Assembly: GCA_014529385.2 (NCBI GenBank)
Contig: CM043956.1
Coordinates: 89,215,221 to 89,275,220 of the forward strand
Reading direction: 5' to 3'
Length of the DNA stretch: 60,000 nt
Origin: Adiantum capillus-veneris
Lineage: Eukaryota > Streptophyta > Polypodiopsida > Polypodiales > Pteridaceae
Shown here: positions 36,227-46,999 of the stretch, in pieces
Position numbering within the stretch: the stretch's first letter is position 1
Layout: each line of letters begins with the position of its first letter
Made by a program: the position numbers and the translations under genes
The notes under the pieces: generated by a model
Told to the model about the DNA's origin: nothing
Databases searched by the model: none
Seen by the model: only the letters and a program-made list of their open reading frames with translations

Positions 36227-36875
36227 TCATCATTGCCCAAGTGAATGTCATGGAAATTGCACCTGGCGGCATTCTGTACTTTTGTGGCCTCTTCGTACAC
36301 ATATGGAAGTATTGGTTGTACAACTGACTCATGATTGCCACTCTTGGGTTGGAAATATCTTCAAAAGTGTAGTTACCTTTCTTCTCAGTGTACACCCTGA
36401 CCTCATCCCTTCTTTTAGTTACACTAGCTCCCTTGTTGGAGAGGTCTAGTGCATCTGCTACAACTTGCTCTGTGATGACTATTTCTGTTTCTGGCCTGCC
36501 TTGTAGATCGGTTACTCTGGCCACTCCATCTTCTTTGATGGTCATCACAAACTCCCAGAATCTCTTTATGTCAACCCCTGCCGGCACTGCTGCAAAATAG
36601 TTGTGGAGATCAATCTTCTCCAAGTACCTGGCCATCTTGATTCTTACGAACTCATTGAGTTCCCGCGGTAGCATTGGTAGCTCGATCACATTCCCTTCAG
36701 TGTCTTTGAACACTCCTTGGTAGATCTTTAGGTCGTTCGACTCTAGCAGATCTTCTTGGATCCATGTGCTGGTGGGCTTTACTGTTCCTTCTGGTATGAC
36801 GAAGGGCTCCACTTCTTCTAGGTAATCCCTAATGGTCATTCTTCTCTTCTTTGCAGGTGACTTTGTAAGTGCCAT
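36227..36875 (-). pseudogene. Unrecognised coiled-coil ORF, N-terminal part
   Basis: An open minus-strand frame from MALTKSPAKKRRMTIRDYLE to the TIR insertion, where it runs into a TGA inside the insertion. It has a basic start (KKRR) and a globular region with VDIKRFWEFVMTIKEDG and ITEQVVADALDLSNKG. That last string faintly recalls the N-terminal domains of plant transposon-associated proteins, but not enough to name it. It joins in frame with 27480-30282 once the insertion and one TCAT are discounted. The base composition and lack of stops make this the best preserved part. Confidence 0.6.
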
Positions 36876-37008
36876 AGATCCTGTTGCACTCAGTAGTCTG
36901 AAGTTAGCGTTTTTTCCATAGTAGCTGAGAAACAGAGTTTGAACTATCCAAGCTTAAAAGAAACTTGTGAAACTTTGCATGTGCTCATACTGCCAAAATT
37001 TTCCATTT

Positions 37009-37874
37009 AGACATCCTACGCGTAGGATGTCTTTTTCATCAAAATTGGGTGATACTTGACATGTTGGTAGTCCTTGGCCTATGGAACATGGCTATGTGCT
37101 TGGATATGGATTTGGCCATCAAAAAGTAGAATTTTTGGGCTGATTTAGGCTTTAGGTCACAAATTGGGTAGAAAGTCCATAACAAGTAGCAATTCATGTC
37201 CAAATGGGTTGAAAATTGGTATATGGGCTCATTGCACCATGGCATTGGCTCCCATGATGTCACTCTTTGCACAGAAGGTCCAAATTATGCTGGAGACATC
37301 CTACGCGTAGGATGTCTATTTCATCAAAATGGCATGAGATTTGTTCTATGGGTAGTCCTTGGCCTATGGAACATGGCTATGCTCTTGGATTTGGATTTGG
37401 ACAAGGATTGATGCTTGTAAGAGCCTGTGTAGTGTTTTTGGGCTCAAAAAGTGTATCTTGAAGGTGTTGGGGATCAGAATTGAATAGAATCGCTTCAAAA
37501 TTGATATATGAGCTGATTCGATCTCGAATGGACAAACATCCTCTATAGGCCAAAAATGTCAAATAGACATCCTACGCGTAGGATGTCTACTTCATCAATT
37601 TTTTCTTCTGACCACACAGATTGGTTGGTGATGAGCTTGTGAATGTGTTGTGCAAGTTTCATGTGATTTGGACAAGATTTGGTAGGTATATGGCCCATTA
37701 TTGCCTCTATGCCCTAAGTTTGCCTTTTTTTCATGCATATGAGGTCAATGTTGGTCCAAATGTGATGAAACTTGGTCGCTAGCATGTAAAGGTCATTCAG
37801 AAAATGTGTGTGATGAAAAATGTTGGGATATGTGCCTAGAAATCCCCTTGAGACATCCTACGCGTAGGATGTCT
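37009..37874. repeat. Four copies of a 24-bp perfect palindrome at ~280-bp period
   Basis: AGACATCCTACG followed by its exact reverse complement (CGTAGGATGTCT) occurs at 37009-37032, 37294-37317, 37565-37588 and 37851-37874 (steps 285, 271, 286). All four are identical. The intervals are diverged repeats: TAGTCCTTGGCCTATGGAAC after copies 1 and 2, and TTCATCAA after copies 1-3. The array lies just upstream of the start of the coiled-coil ORF on the minus strand. Confidence 0.95.
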
Positions 37875-38314
37875 CCTGATGATTTTTTTATGGAATGTGC
37901 CACTAGTGCCTGCCCTTGGTCCCCCTGAGTCCCTTTTAAGCCTAATTTCAACAAAAAAGTCAAATTGATAGAAAGTAACTCCCTGTGTGGACTTCAAAGC
38001 CTCCGAGCCATTATCTGACTTTTGGAGTGCATTTTGGCGATGAAATTTCTTAATGTTGGTCTCCATAGCTTCCCGATCGCTTGGGGATCCTTGCCGTATG
38101 GTTTTTGTCGACTTTGGCTTCACCGGAGCTTCATTTGGCATTTTGTCGCTCTAGAAGCACCCGTGGTTGCGTTTACATGTCTTTGATGATTTGTGGTGGT
38201 CTACCACCATAGGACTTGATTGTTGATGGTCTAGGAAAGCCGCTCGTGAAGTTTGGTGGCAAACGCGCATGCGGTTTGGCTGGGAGAGCTATTTGACGCT
38301 TTGTGTGTCTGATG
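37875..38314. other. Noncoding stretch left of element B2
   Basis: No recognisable gene. It ends at CCGT (38315-38318), the left target duplication of B2, and the sequence resumes at 47000. Confidence 0.45.
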
Positions 38315-38318
38315 CCGT

Positions 38319-39459
38319 TGTCAGGCGTTTTTTAGAGCAAGGGATTGCGCATATGTACATATACACGCATGGTGCGTCAAATAAAGAATTGCCCATTTTT
38401 CAGAGCCAGGTGGTTACGTGGGGCCCACATGTGTACAGGTAGGACAAGGTGTACATAGTGCATCGATTTTCACTATTACCAGTACCACTGTGTTTTTTCT
38501 ACAATAAGGACGAGTTGGTACCGCGTAAAACTTCTCGAGGAATCTATCCGCGGGGCGACGACATGAGGTAAGCAGGTGCGGCAGATGGCATCGAGTGGCG
38601 TCAGGAGGTCGAACGGGGTCAATACTTGCACGCGGAGAAGTATGGACACGACGTGGGTGTTTTCTTGTGCTAATTATGCAAAAAGGTAATCATGAGGACC
38701 ACTTTTTGGGGCTACTTCACGTGGTTGCAGAATGCATTATTTGGAAAAACTGAGTGCCAGGTGTGCGGATGATGCAAAAAGGTGACAACTATGCACTGCG
38801 AGGTCAGCTTTTGGCCTGTTCGGGGTCCGTTTGAGGTCATCTAAAAGGCCACGGGTTCCCAGCTAGTAAAGCTAAGTGTGGGAACTGAAAAAAGAGAGAG
38901 AAGACCAGAAAAAACGTGGAGAAGAGAGGAGGAACAGCCGCAAGTGTGTTTTTGCTGTTTTTGGAGCATTTTTTGGCCCTAAAATGCTCATCCGAGGTCG
39001 GATTTGAGCACTTTGACATTGTAGGGTGGGGTTTTTGGGCTTTCCGGACGCAATGGCGCTGTCCATTTTTCCAAATTACTCACAGATTTTTTGTTGTTTT
39101 TCTATGTAATCTTCTCCGGTGAGTGAAGCCTCTGCTTAACTTTGTGGTTGTATCTGGTGTATTTCCTCAATACTGTGTAAACTATTTGCCCCATTGGTGT
39201 TGGTCTGAGCTTCATTGAGTCTAAACAACAGAAATTTGCCTCCTTTGAGCTGAATTGAGAGTGTGTGTGTGAGTTTGTATGTGTGAGTGTTGAGTGGGCA
39301 AGTGGGAAATCTCTATCTTCTCACTCCGTCTGTGTGTTTCCTGTCTCGGCCAGGCTGGTTGTGTAATCCGAGTGGTGCCCCATAATGTGTGTGTGTATCA
39401 TCCAAGAGTGTGTGTCGGCTCATTATAGAGACGTTGTGTGTGTTTCCATCCCGCTCACA
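38319..39459 (+). repeat. 5' LTR of element B2
   Basis: 1141 bp, TGTCAGGCG to CCGCTCACA. It differs from the 3' LTR at several CG sites (ACACGCATGGTGCGTC here, TG and CA at those CGs in the 3' copy). Confidence 0.94.
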
Positions 39460-39465
39460 TTCTTT

Positions 39466-39483
39466 TGGTGCCCCCACGGAGGA
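39466..39483 (+). other. B2 primer binding site
   Basis: TGGTGCCCCCACGGAGGA, 6 nt inside the 5' LTR. B1 has TGGCGCC here, so a CG to TG change is likely. Confidence 0.65.
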
Positions 39484-40442
39484 TCTTCTTCGAGTACCTT
39501 CTGCTTCGAGCTTCAAGCTTCGAGATTCGGGGCTACAGGTTACAGGTTACAGGTACAGGTACAGGTGATTCACACAGGTATAGGTAGCTGGAGTACAGTG
39601 ATATACTATCAGTGATGTCACTTGCAGTTGTTGTGGGTATGCATCACTTGGCGTCTATTTGAGCGCATTGTCTGCTGGATTGTATGTTACTTGTGGAAAC
39701 TGTCATTGTACCCATTTATGGAGCCATACTTGGTTGTATTTGGCAGTCCCAGCCATTTTTGAGACTTGGTCTGGAAGATAGTCATTTTTGAGACTTGACT
39801 ATACGCGATTTGCATTAACCTTCGTGTGAGGGTCGATAGCGTGAGGTTTTTATTGAGCTGGGGGATTCTCAAATGTGGAGATCCTTTCGGTGATACGGAT
39901 AGCTAGAACACCCTTTTTGTGACCTCTCCATAGGCTATGTACTAGTGAGTCCTACTTGATGCTCGGAGTCTATTGTTGACAGTTTATGCATAGATATACA
40001 GTCTATATTTTGGGTTCTTACTGCTCTATTTATGGGGAAACTCTGCCAAAATTTTTCCAAGTTATGATGGCTGGTCTTTTGGTCTTTTAAGCCATTTATA
40101 CTGTTATGCTGCTGAAATTCTGGCAAAATCAAAGGATAAGTCAGGTGTGCCTTCTTGAGAGCTTCATGGTTGACTTTAATGGATGATGAAAATGGCCCTC
40201 AATTCACTCTTTTTCATTTAACTCAAAGAATCCTGATAAATGTTCATGTGTCCAGGAAGATTTTTTCCCAGCAGCGCATAGTCTTTATGTTCGGGCGAAG
40301 AAGATTACGAGAGATCTTGGAATGTCCTTTGCCTGTTGTAATTCCGATGATCAACTATGAAAACTCATTTGATGTGCATGTGTTTGTCCTTATCTAAAGT
40401 TGAGCTCCATTGAAGTTTCTGGGGATTGGGTAGTCAAAAGTT
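39484..40442 (+). other. B2 5' leader
   Basis: About 960 bp of leader shared with B1. It contains short ORFs without domains and CAGGTTACAGGTACAGGTAC repeats just after the PBS. Confidence 0.7.
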
Positions 40443-42521
40443 TTGGGTTCTTGCACGTGTGTTCAAAGGGGTTCTCAAAGCATTGTAACTTGGGTAGCCA
40501 TGGCTTTCTCTTATCCGGAGTTTCATGGAAGAAGTGATGAAGATGTGGAAGATTTTTTGGAAAAGATGGAGGTTGCCTGCATTAGCAACCAGATTCATGA
40601 CCCTACGCAAATGTTATGCCTTCTCCAAATTTGTTTGAAGAGTGATGCACGAGTTTGGTCTAAAGCATTTGAAGAGGAGTTGTGTGTGGCTGATCCACCT
40701 GTAAGGTTGAGTTGGGACAATCTACGACATGGGTTGGAAGTGGAAATTGTGAAGATAGAAGATCCTGACAAAGTGTGGAAAGAAGTACAGGCTTTGGTGC
40801 AAAAGGAAGGTGAGCCAGTATATGCGTACATACGTAATTTTTCATTGGCATGGGAGCGAATGTGCAAGGCCTTAGCACCACAGGTACCCCCGCCTGACAT
40901 GATGAAGGACAGGTTCTTGGCTGGTCTTTGGGAGAATATACGTTGGAGAGTGGAGCTAAAGAAGCCTAGGACATATGAAGATGCACTAGAGGTAGCAAGG
41001 AACAAAGAGTGGAAGCTGAAGAAAATGAGCCAGTTAGGGGTGGAGTCTCTGCCAATGAGGTCTGAATTTCAGACTATGGACTCTTTACAAGGTCGCATGC
41101 CAGGGGTTCATCACGAACCAGTGGTTCCTGTTACTACTCAGGTTATGCCAGCAGTGGTCACTACAGCAGTGCAAGATGATGGGCTAAGGCAAGACATGAG
41201 GCAAATGGTAGATTTAATGAAGAATCTCAGCCTAAACATGCTAGGTCAAGTGGGAAATAATCGAGGTCGAGGGAGGTTTGGAAATCAGCCAACAGGTGAA
41301 GAAAGGCCTAGAAATGGTGTTGGACAAAGCAATGGTAGGTTTTGGAGGTAGACGCCCACATGTTACAATTGTGGAGAGTTGGGTCACATCAGCCTGCAAT
41401 GTGATAAGCCACCAAGGATGGGGGGAGACATGTATCCATTGCCAAAACAGGTGTGAACTAGGTCGCATGATTATGGCATCGAGATTAAGGGAGATGAAGG
41501 AACCAATGGATTAACCCAGGAGGAAAAGGGAAAGACAAAAGTGTTAAGTGTGGTTACCTTAGAGAAGGCATCAAAGCTAGAGGATACATTAGTGATGCCT
41601 ATTGGGAAGAGGACGACAGAGGACAAGGAAGGAAGAAGTGCCCCAGGTCCTAGTAAGAAGAAGGGAAAGAGTCATGAAGGTGAGGATTTCAAGGCCAAGA
41701 GGAAAAGGAGAGCTCGTCGAAAGTTTCATGTTTCAGATTTTCCACTAGGCGATGGGCAATTAAGCTATGACTTGAAGGAGGATCTAACCAGCAGGAAGGC
41801 AGATGTTACTTTTGGGCAACTTATAGAGATGGTGACTAAGCTAAAGCGACAGTGGAAGAGGATGGCTAACCCAATGGAGAAAGAGCCAGAGAGAGGTTCA
41901 GTAAAGGTGTTGGCAATGGATGAGCTACCAGACATTTGTCCAATAGTAGATGTGTGGCATAAAAGGAAAAATCTGGGACAAGGTTATGTGGATGGTGGAT
42001 CCCAAATATGCGTCATAACACACTGATGCGTTGAGAAGATGGGTCTCAAAGTGGCTGGGGTGTCAGGTTTTCGGATCAGATTTGCAAACCATCAAAAAGT
42101 AAAATGCTTGGGTATTCTAAAGAGCTTAGAAGTGGAGGCATATGATGCAAAGGCAGTGGTTGATTTTCATGTGATGCCAGTAGGGTTGGGAGCATATCCT
42201 ATTATACTGGGCAGACCATGGTTACGTGCAGTGGGAGCTGTTCAAGATTGGCGACATGGTACGATTAGCCTCTATGGAAAGACAGGTACCAAGAAGCTTT
42301 ATAATATGGACACAAGGAAACGATTAGAGGAGCTTTATGAAGATGAGGATGAGTCTAGTGATGAAGACTCTTCCACGGTGACAGATGAGGACAGTGATAG
42401 CACTACCAGCAGTGATGAGGATGTTGATGTTGCATTTCTTTTGATGGACAAAGAAATCCAGGAGTTTGGTTTAGTTGCATTTGCGAATGAGGTTGAAGAT
42501 GAAAGTGAAAGGGCCTTATGA
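40443..42521 (+). pseudogene. B2: Gag and protease, interrupted by stops
   Basis: One frame with at least three internal stops. TAG is at 41349-41351, where B1 has CAG. A TGA follows in the linker (about 41453), and another is after VITH (about 42025, B1 has TCA). Gag domain: FHGRSDEDVEDFLEKMEVA to WRVELKKPRTYEDALEV. The zinc knuckle CYNCGELGHISLQC (41361-41402) lies just after the first stop. The protease has VDGGSQICVI and ILGRPWLRAVGA, then an Asp/Glu/Ser tail (EDEDESSDEDSS). The frame ends at 42521, overlapping the pol frame (+1) by 47 nt. Confidence 0.92.
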
Positions 42522-44496
42522 AGTGATTGAAGGGCTGATGCAAACCAAGGTTGAGTTGTCAAATAAGCAGGAATTGATGACACAAATGATCAGTGGAGAC
42601 CTCTCAGCTATGGAGAATGATATATATTTGCACATGCTTGCTAGTTTTCCTTATTTGTTCATTACTTCATATGAAGAGATCAGAGGGTTTAAGGGCGAAG
42701 AGATGCATATAGAGCTGAAAGAAGGTGCTAAGCCAGTGCAGCAAAGGCTAAGAAGGATGGGTCAAGAGCAAATGGAAGCCTTGCGAGAAGAGGTGGACAA
42801 GTTGTTGAAGGTAGGGCTCATAGTCCCTGTGGAGACCACAAAATGGGTGAGTCCAGTTGTAGTCAGTCCAAAGAAGGATGGGAAGTGGAGAATTTGTGTA
42901 GATTTTAAACCCTTAAACGCAGCCACTAAGAAGAACCCATATCCTCTTCCATTCATCGATCAGATCTTGGATTCAGTGGCAGGTTATGAGAGGTACAGTG
43001 TGTGTGATGGTTTTTCAAGCTATTTTCAATTGAAGATTTCTCTTAAAGACCACTTTTATTACGCCATGGGGCTGCTATTGCTACACAGTATTGCCATTTG
43101 GGTTGTCAAATGGACCTTTCTTCTATCAAGAGAGAGCAAATTGGGTGTTGGAACCATTCATTGGTAGTTGTGTTAAAGCTTTTATGGATGACTTCTGTGT
43201 TTATAGCAGTAGGGCTAAACACCATGAGAAGCTACAGATGGTATTGGCTCGATATGATGAATGTAGAGGACAACTAAATCCAAAGAAATGTCATCTAGCA
43301 CAGCCAAGGGTGAAGTTATTGGGCCATATGGTGTCAGAAAATGGCATTGAGGCTGATCTAGAAAAGGTTAAGTCTATTATTCTTTTTCCATCACCTACGA
43401 GTACGAAGCAATTGGCAACTTTTATACACAAAGTGAAGTACATGGCATGGTTTATTCCATTGTCTTCGCAGCTTATTTATCCATTACAGCAAGTGGCAAA
43501 GCATGATCCATTGCAATGGGATGACAAGTGTAAAGAAGTGTTTCAAGAGGTGTTAGGGGGGTTGTCAGCCATGCAGGCTCTTGATTGGGAGAAAGTGTTT
43601 TATGTAAATCCATCAGTAGGGGATGATGCCATTGGAGCCATGCTATTGCAAAAGGGGAAGGGAAGCCATTATATGAGGCCAGTGTATTGTGCAGCCGAGT
43701 GAAGTTGGTAGCGGAGAGAAAGTTCTCGGAAGTAGAGCTAGTGATGGCCAATGTAATATTTGCTTGTCGACGATTTCTTCATTACTTGCTACCACGGCCT
43801 TTTGTTTTCTTGACGAGTTATTCCTTTTTGCCACAATTAATGAATTGTACTAACATGTCAAATGTGGTGAAGAAAGGGGTAATTGAGCTGCAAGAGTTTG
43901 AGTTTTCTTTTCTAGTGGAAGATAGTACAATGGCTACCCTAGCTGATTTGTTGACCTACAAGGAGAATCCCCTTATTGTTAAGGAAGAGGTGGTGAGAAA
44001 GGTAGTTGAAGAAGTTCCATAGATCAGCAATGCACATGTGTTGTTCTTTGATGGTTCATACAGAAAGAGCCATGATGCGGCTTCAAGAGGTATAGCACTT
44101 TATGATCCAGAGGGGAAGCTAGTATGCAAGAGAGGGTTCAAATTGGATACTCATAGTAACAATGAGGCTGAATATGCTACTCTGGAAGCCGGATTACACA
44201 TTTGTTTGAAGCATGGGGTTCGAAGGTTGAGCATAAAAGGTGATGCCTTGTTAGTGGTGAAGCAAGTGGTGGGTGTGTGGAAGAGCAAGAACACCTCATT
44301 GAAGGAAATGTGTTTCAGAATCCCGTTAAAAAATTTCGAAGCACGGAGCATCAGACACATTGAACGTTCTCTAAATGGAGAGGCACATGAAGCAGCTCAA
44401 GGCATGATTGGGGAGCTATTTGTGTTGAGGACCACTTTACCTCTTTATCATGGCCGGGAAAGTTTGGCTCAAGAAGAGGAGTTTTTGCTAACATGA
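42475..44496 (+). pseudogene. B2: reverse transcriptase and two RNase H domains
   Basis: The frame starts in the overlap with gag-protease. RT: WRICVDFKPLNAATKKNPYP, then a 1-nt frameshift near 43052. Catalytic F-M-D-D (43181-43192) is in the shifted frame, which returns near 43695. The first RNase H is degenerate (RKFSEVELVMANVIFACRRF). A TAG at 44020-44022 precedes the second, archaeal-type RNase H (LFFDGSYRKSHDAASRG, NNEAEYATL, IKGDALL). The order matches element A, so both belong to dual-RNase-H plant Ty3 lineages, though the sequences are clearly different families. Confidence 0.92.
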
Positions 44497-44538
44497 ATCA
44501 TTCCAAAGGAGATTCAAAAGTCTAAGAAGTATGGCTTT

Positions 44539-45822
44539 GTGCGTAGAGCATACAGGTACAAATTGATTGGTGATGTCTTATACATGAAAGGGGCTGATCT
44601 CGTGTTGAGACGTGTGCCTTGGCGGGAGGAGCTTTACAGAGTGTTGGAAGAGAATCATGAAGGCGCATGTGGTGGCCATTTTTCTCTAAAGATCACCTTG
44701 CATGAGATTTTGCAAGAGGGGTATGTATGGCCTAGTTTGCGCAAGGATGTTCACCATTGGTGTAGGTCTTGCAATAGGTGTCAAGCATTTGGGAAGAGAG
44801 TGTTGAAGCCAGAGCTACAAAAAACCATTATGGCGTTTGATGTGTTTGAAAAGTGGGAGATTGATGCAATAGGCCCGTTACCTATCACAAGCAGGGGCAA
44901 AAGCTATATTTTGATGGCAGTGGACTATCTCTCTAGATGGGCAGAGGCTATATCAGTAAACCAGATCACTGCAAAGGATGTGTCAAAATTTGTGTATGAT
45001 GAAATATGTTGCAAGTTTGGGGTGCCATTAGAGCTACTTTCAGACAAGGGGCCAGGATTTAGAGCTAAACTGCTAGACTTCTTATGCGCAAAGATGAAGA
45101 TGAGGCACCTGCATACCACTCCTTATTACCCGTAGTGTAATGGCTTAAATGAAAGATTCAATGGTGAGTTGGTACAAATTCTTTCTAAAGTGACAAAGCA
45201 CCAAGGAAAGAATTGGGATTTGGAATTGCCTAGTGCATTATGGGCTTACCGTACTTCGGTGAAGACAGTTACACGGTTTACTCCATTTCATTTGGTGTAT
45301 GGAAAGGAAGCACTGTTGCCTGTGGAGGTAGAGTTGCTTGCGGTCAAGATGTTAGAGAAGTTGCTTGGGCTGCCTAGTGATGCATTCAAAGAGAGGCTCT
45401 TGCAATTACAAGAGGTCCAATTGGATAGGATGAGCGCATTGGAGCATTATGGACAGATGCAGGATAAGGCTTTGGCAAAGATAAATGAAAAGATCAAAAG
45501 TAAAGGTATCAAGAAACATGACTTGGTTTTGCGCTACAACAGTAAGCTGGACAACACCTTCCAAAAGAAGTTTCAAATTAAGTGGGAAGGCCCTTTCAAG
45601 GTAGTGGAGTGTTTTCCAAATGGCACATATCAGCTGGCTAACCTGGATGGTGTTCTACATAAGTCAAGGGTAAATGGATTGCGTCTTAAATTTTATCATG
45701 CTAGATTGATGATGGTGGAGCAAGATGAGCTGTCTGTGGATGAAGCAATGTTGGTGAAGGATGAGGAGACCTGTGATGCAGCGAGTCTCATATCTCTCTT
45801 TGTTGCTGCTGATCATGAATGA
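44539..45822 (+). pseudogene. B2: integrase
   Basis: Same frame as the second RNase H after a TGA at about 44494. Zinc domain: ENHEGACGGHF, GYVWPSLRKDVHHW, CRSCNRC. Core: Asp at 44863-44865 (EIDAIGPLP), Asp at 45043-45045 (LLSDKGPGF), Glu at 45151-45153 (GLNERFNG), D-X35-E. A TAG at 45133-45135 splits the core in the PYYP-x-NG motif, where Gln is usual. The C-terminal domain has IKKHDLVLRYNSKLDN and IKWEGPFKVV, then a short tail and no chromodomain. Confidence 0.93.
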
Positions 45823-45835
45823 TCTACCAGGCTAC

Positions 45836-45850
45836 GGGATGGGAAAATTA
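45836..45850 (+). other. B2 polypurine tract
   Basis: A purine-rich stretch (GGGATGGGAAAATTA) adjacent to the TG of the 3' LTR; B1 has GGATGGGCAAATTA at the same place. Weak as PPTs go, but conserved. Confidence 0.55.
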
Positions 45851-46995
45851 TGTCAGGAGTTTTTTGAAGCAAGGGATTGCGCATATGTACATATACATGC
45901 ATGGTGCATCAAATAAAGAATTGCCCATTTTTCAGAGCCAGGTGGTTACGTGGGGCCCACATGTGTACAGGTAGGACAGGGTGTACATAGTGCATAGATT
46001 TTCACTATTACCAGTACCACTGTGTTTTTTCTACAATAAGGAGGAGTTGGTAGCGCGTAAAACTTCTTGAGGAAGCTATCCGCGGTCCGACGACATGAGG
46101 TAAGCAGGTGCGGCAGATGGCATCGAGTGGCGTCAGGAGGTTGAACGAGGTCAATACTTGCACGCGGAGAAGTATGGACACGACGTGGGTGTTTTCTTGT
46201 GATACTTATGCAGAAAGGTCATCATGAGGACCACTTTTTGGGGCCACTTCACGTGGTTGCGGGATGCATTATTTGGAAAAAGTGAGTGCCAGGTGTGCGG
46301 ATGATGCAAAAAGGTGACAACTATGCACTGCGAGGTAAGTTTTTGGCCTGTTCGGGCTCCGTTTGAGGTCATCTAAAAGGCCACGGGTGCCCAACTAATA
46401 AATCTAAGAGTGAGAACTGAAAAAAGAGAGAGAAGACCAGAAAAAACGTGGAGAAGAGAGGAGGAACAGCCGCAAGTGTATTTTTGCTGTTTTTGGAGCA
46501 TTTTTTGGCCCTAAACTTCTCATTCGAGGTCGGATTTGAGCACATTGACATTGTAGGGTGGGGTTTTTGGGCGTTCGGGATGCAATGGCGCTGTCCATTT
46601 TGCCAAATTCCTCACATATTTTTTGTTTTTTTTCTGTGTAATCTTCTCCGGTGAGTGAAGCCTCTGCTTAACTTTGTGGCTGTATCTGGTGTATTTCCTC
46701 AATACTGTACTGTAAACTATTTGCCCCATTGGTGTTGGGCTGAGCTTCATTGAGTCTAAACAACAGCAATTTGCCTCCTTTGAGCTGAATTGAGAGTGTG
46801 TGTGTGAGTGTGTATGTGTGAGTGTTGATTGGGCAAGTGGGAAATCTCTCTCTTCTCACTCCGTCTGTGTGTTTCCTGTCTCGGCCAGGCTGGTTGTGTA
46901 AGCCGAGTGGTGCCCCATAATGTGTGTGTGTATCATCCCAAGAGTGTGTGTCGGGTCATTATAGAGGCGTTCTGTGTGTTTCCATCCCGCTCACA
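45851..46995 (+). repeat. 3' LTR of element B2
   Basis: 1145 bp, TGTCAGGAG to CCGCTCACA, followed by CCGT. Confidence 0.94.
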
Positions 46996-46999
46996 CCGT

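Larger units (their letters stand above)
30279..36230. mobile_element. 5.9-kb TIR insertion splitting the coiled-coil ORF
   Basis: The ends are inverted repeats: TAGGAAAAATATGAACC at 30283-30299 against the complement of 36207-36223, one mismatch, with further matches inside (GGGATTAAGG[CT]TAAT). TCAT occurs on both sides (30279-30282 and 36227-36230). Taking one TCAT plus 30283-36226 out brings the two halves of the minus-strand ORF into the same frame. No transposase ORF is visible. The interior holds GA-rich and G-rich tracts and a hairpin array. The superfamily is not clear: a 4-bp duplication and these ends fit none of the usual ones well. Confidence 0.65.
38315..46999 (+). mobile_element. 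Ty3 element B2, full length, mutated
   Basis: 5' LTR 38319-39459, PBS 39466-39483, gag-protease 40443-42521, pol 42475-45822, purine tract 45836-45850 and 3' LTR 45851-46995. The 4-bp duplication CCGT is at 38315-38318 and 46996-46999. All domains of a plant dual-RNase-H Ty3 element are present in order, but gag has at least three stops and pol has two frameshifts and several stops. It is the full-length relative of B1. Confidence 0.93.

Noticed and set aside
37009-37874. Regularly spaced palindromic repeats as a CRISPR array
   Set aside because: The spacing is about 280 bp, the intervening sequences are themselves diverged repeats, and the setting is a plant nuclear genome.
40595-41005. 136-codon ORF antisense to gag of B2, also present in B1 (20444-20854)
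   Set aside because: It is open only because the sense frame is a well-behaved gag, and is shared because the DNA is homologous.
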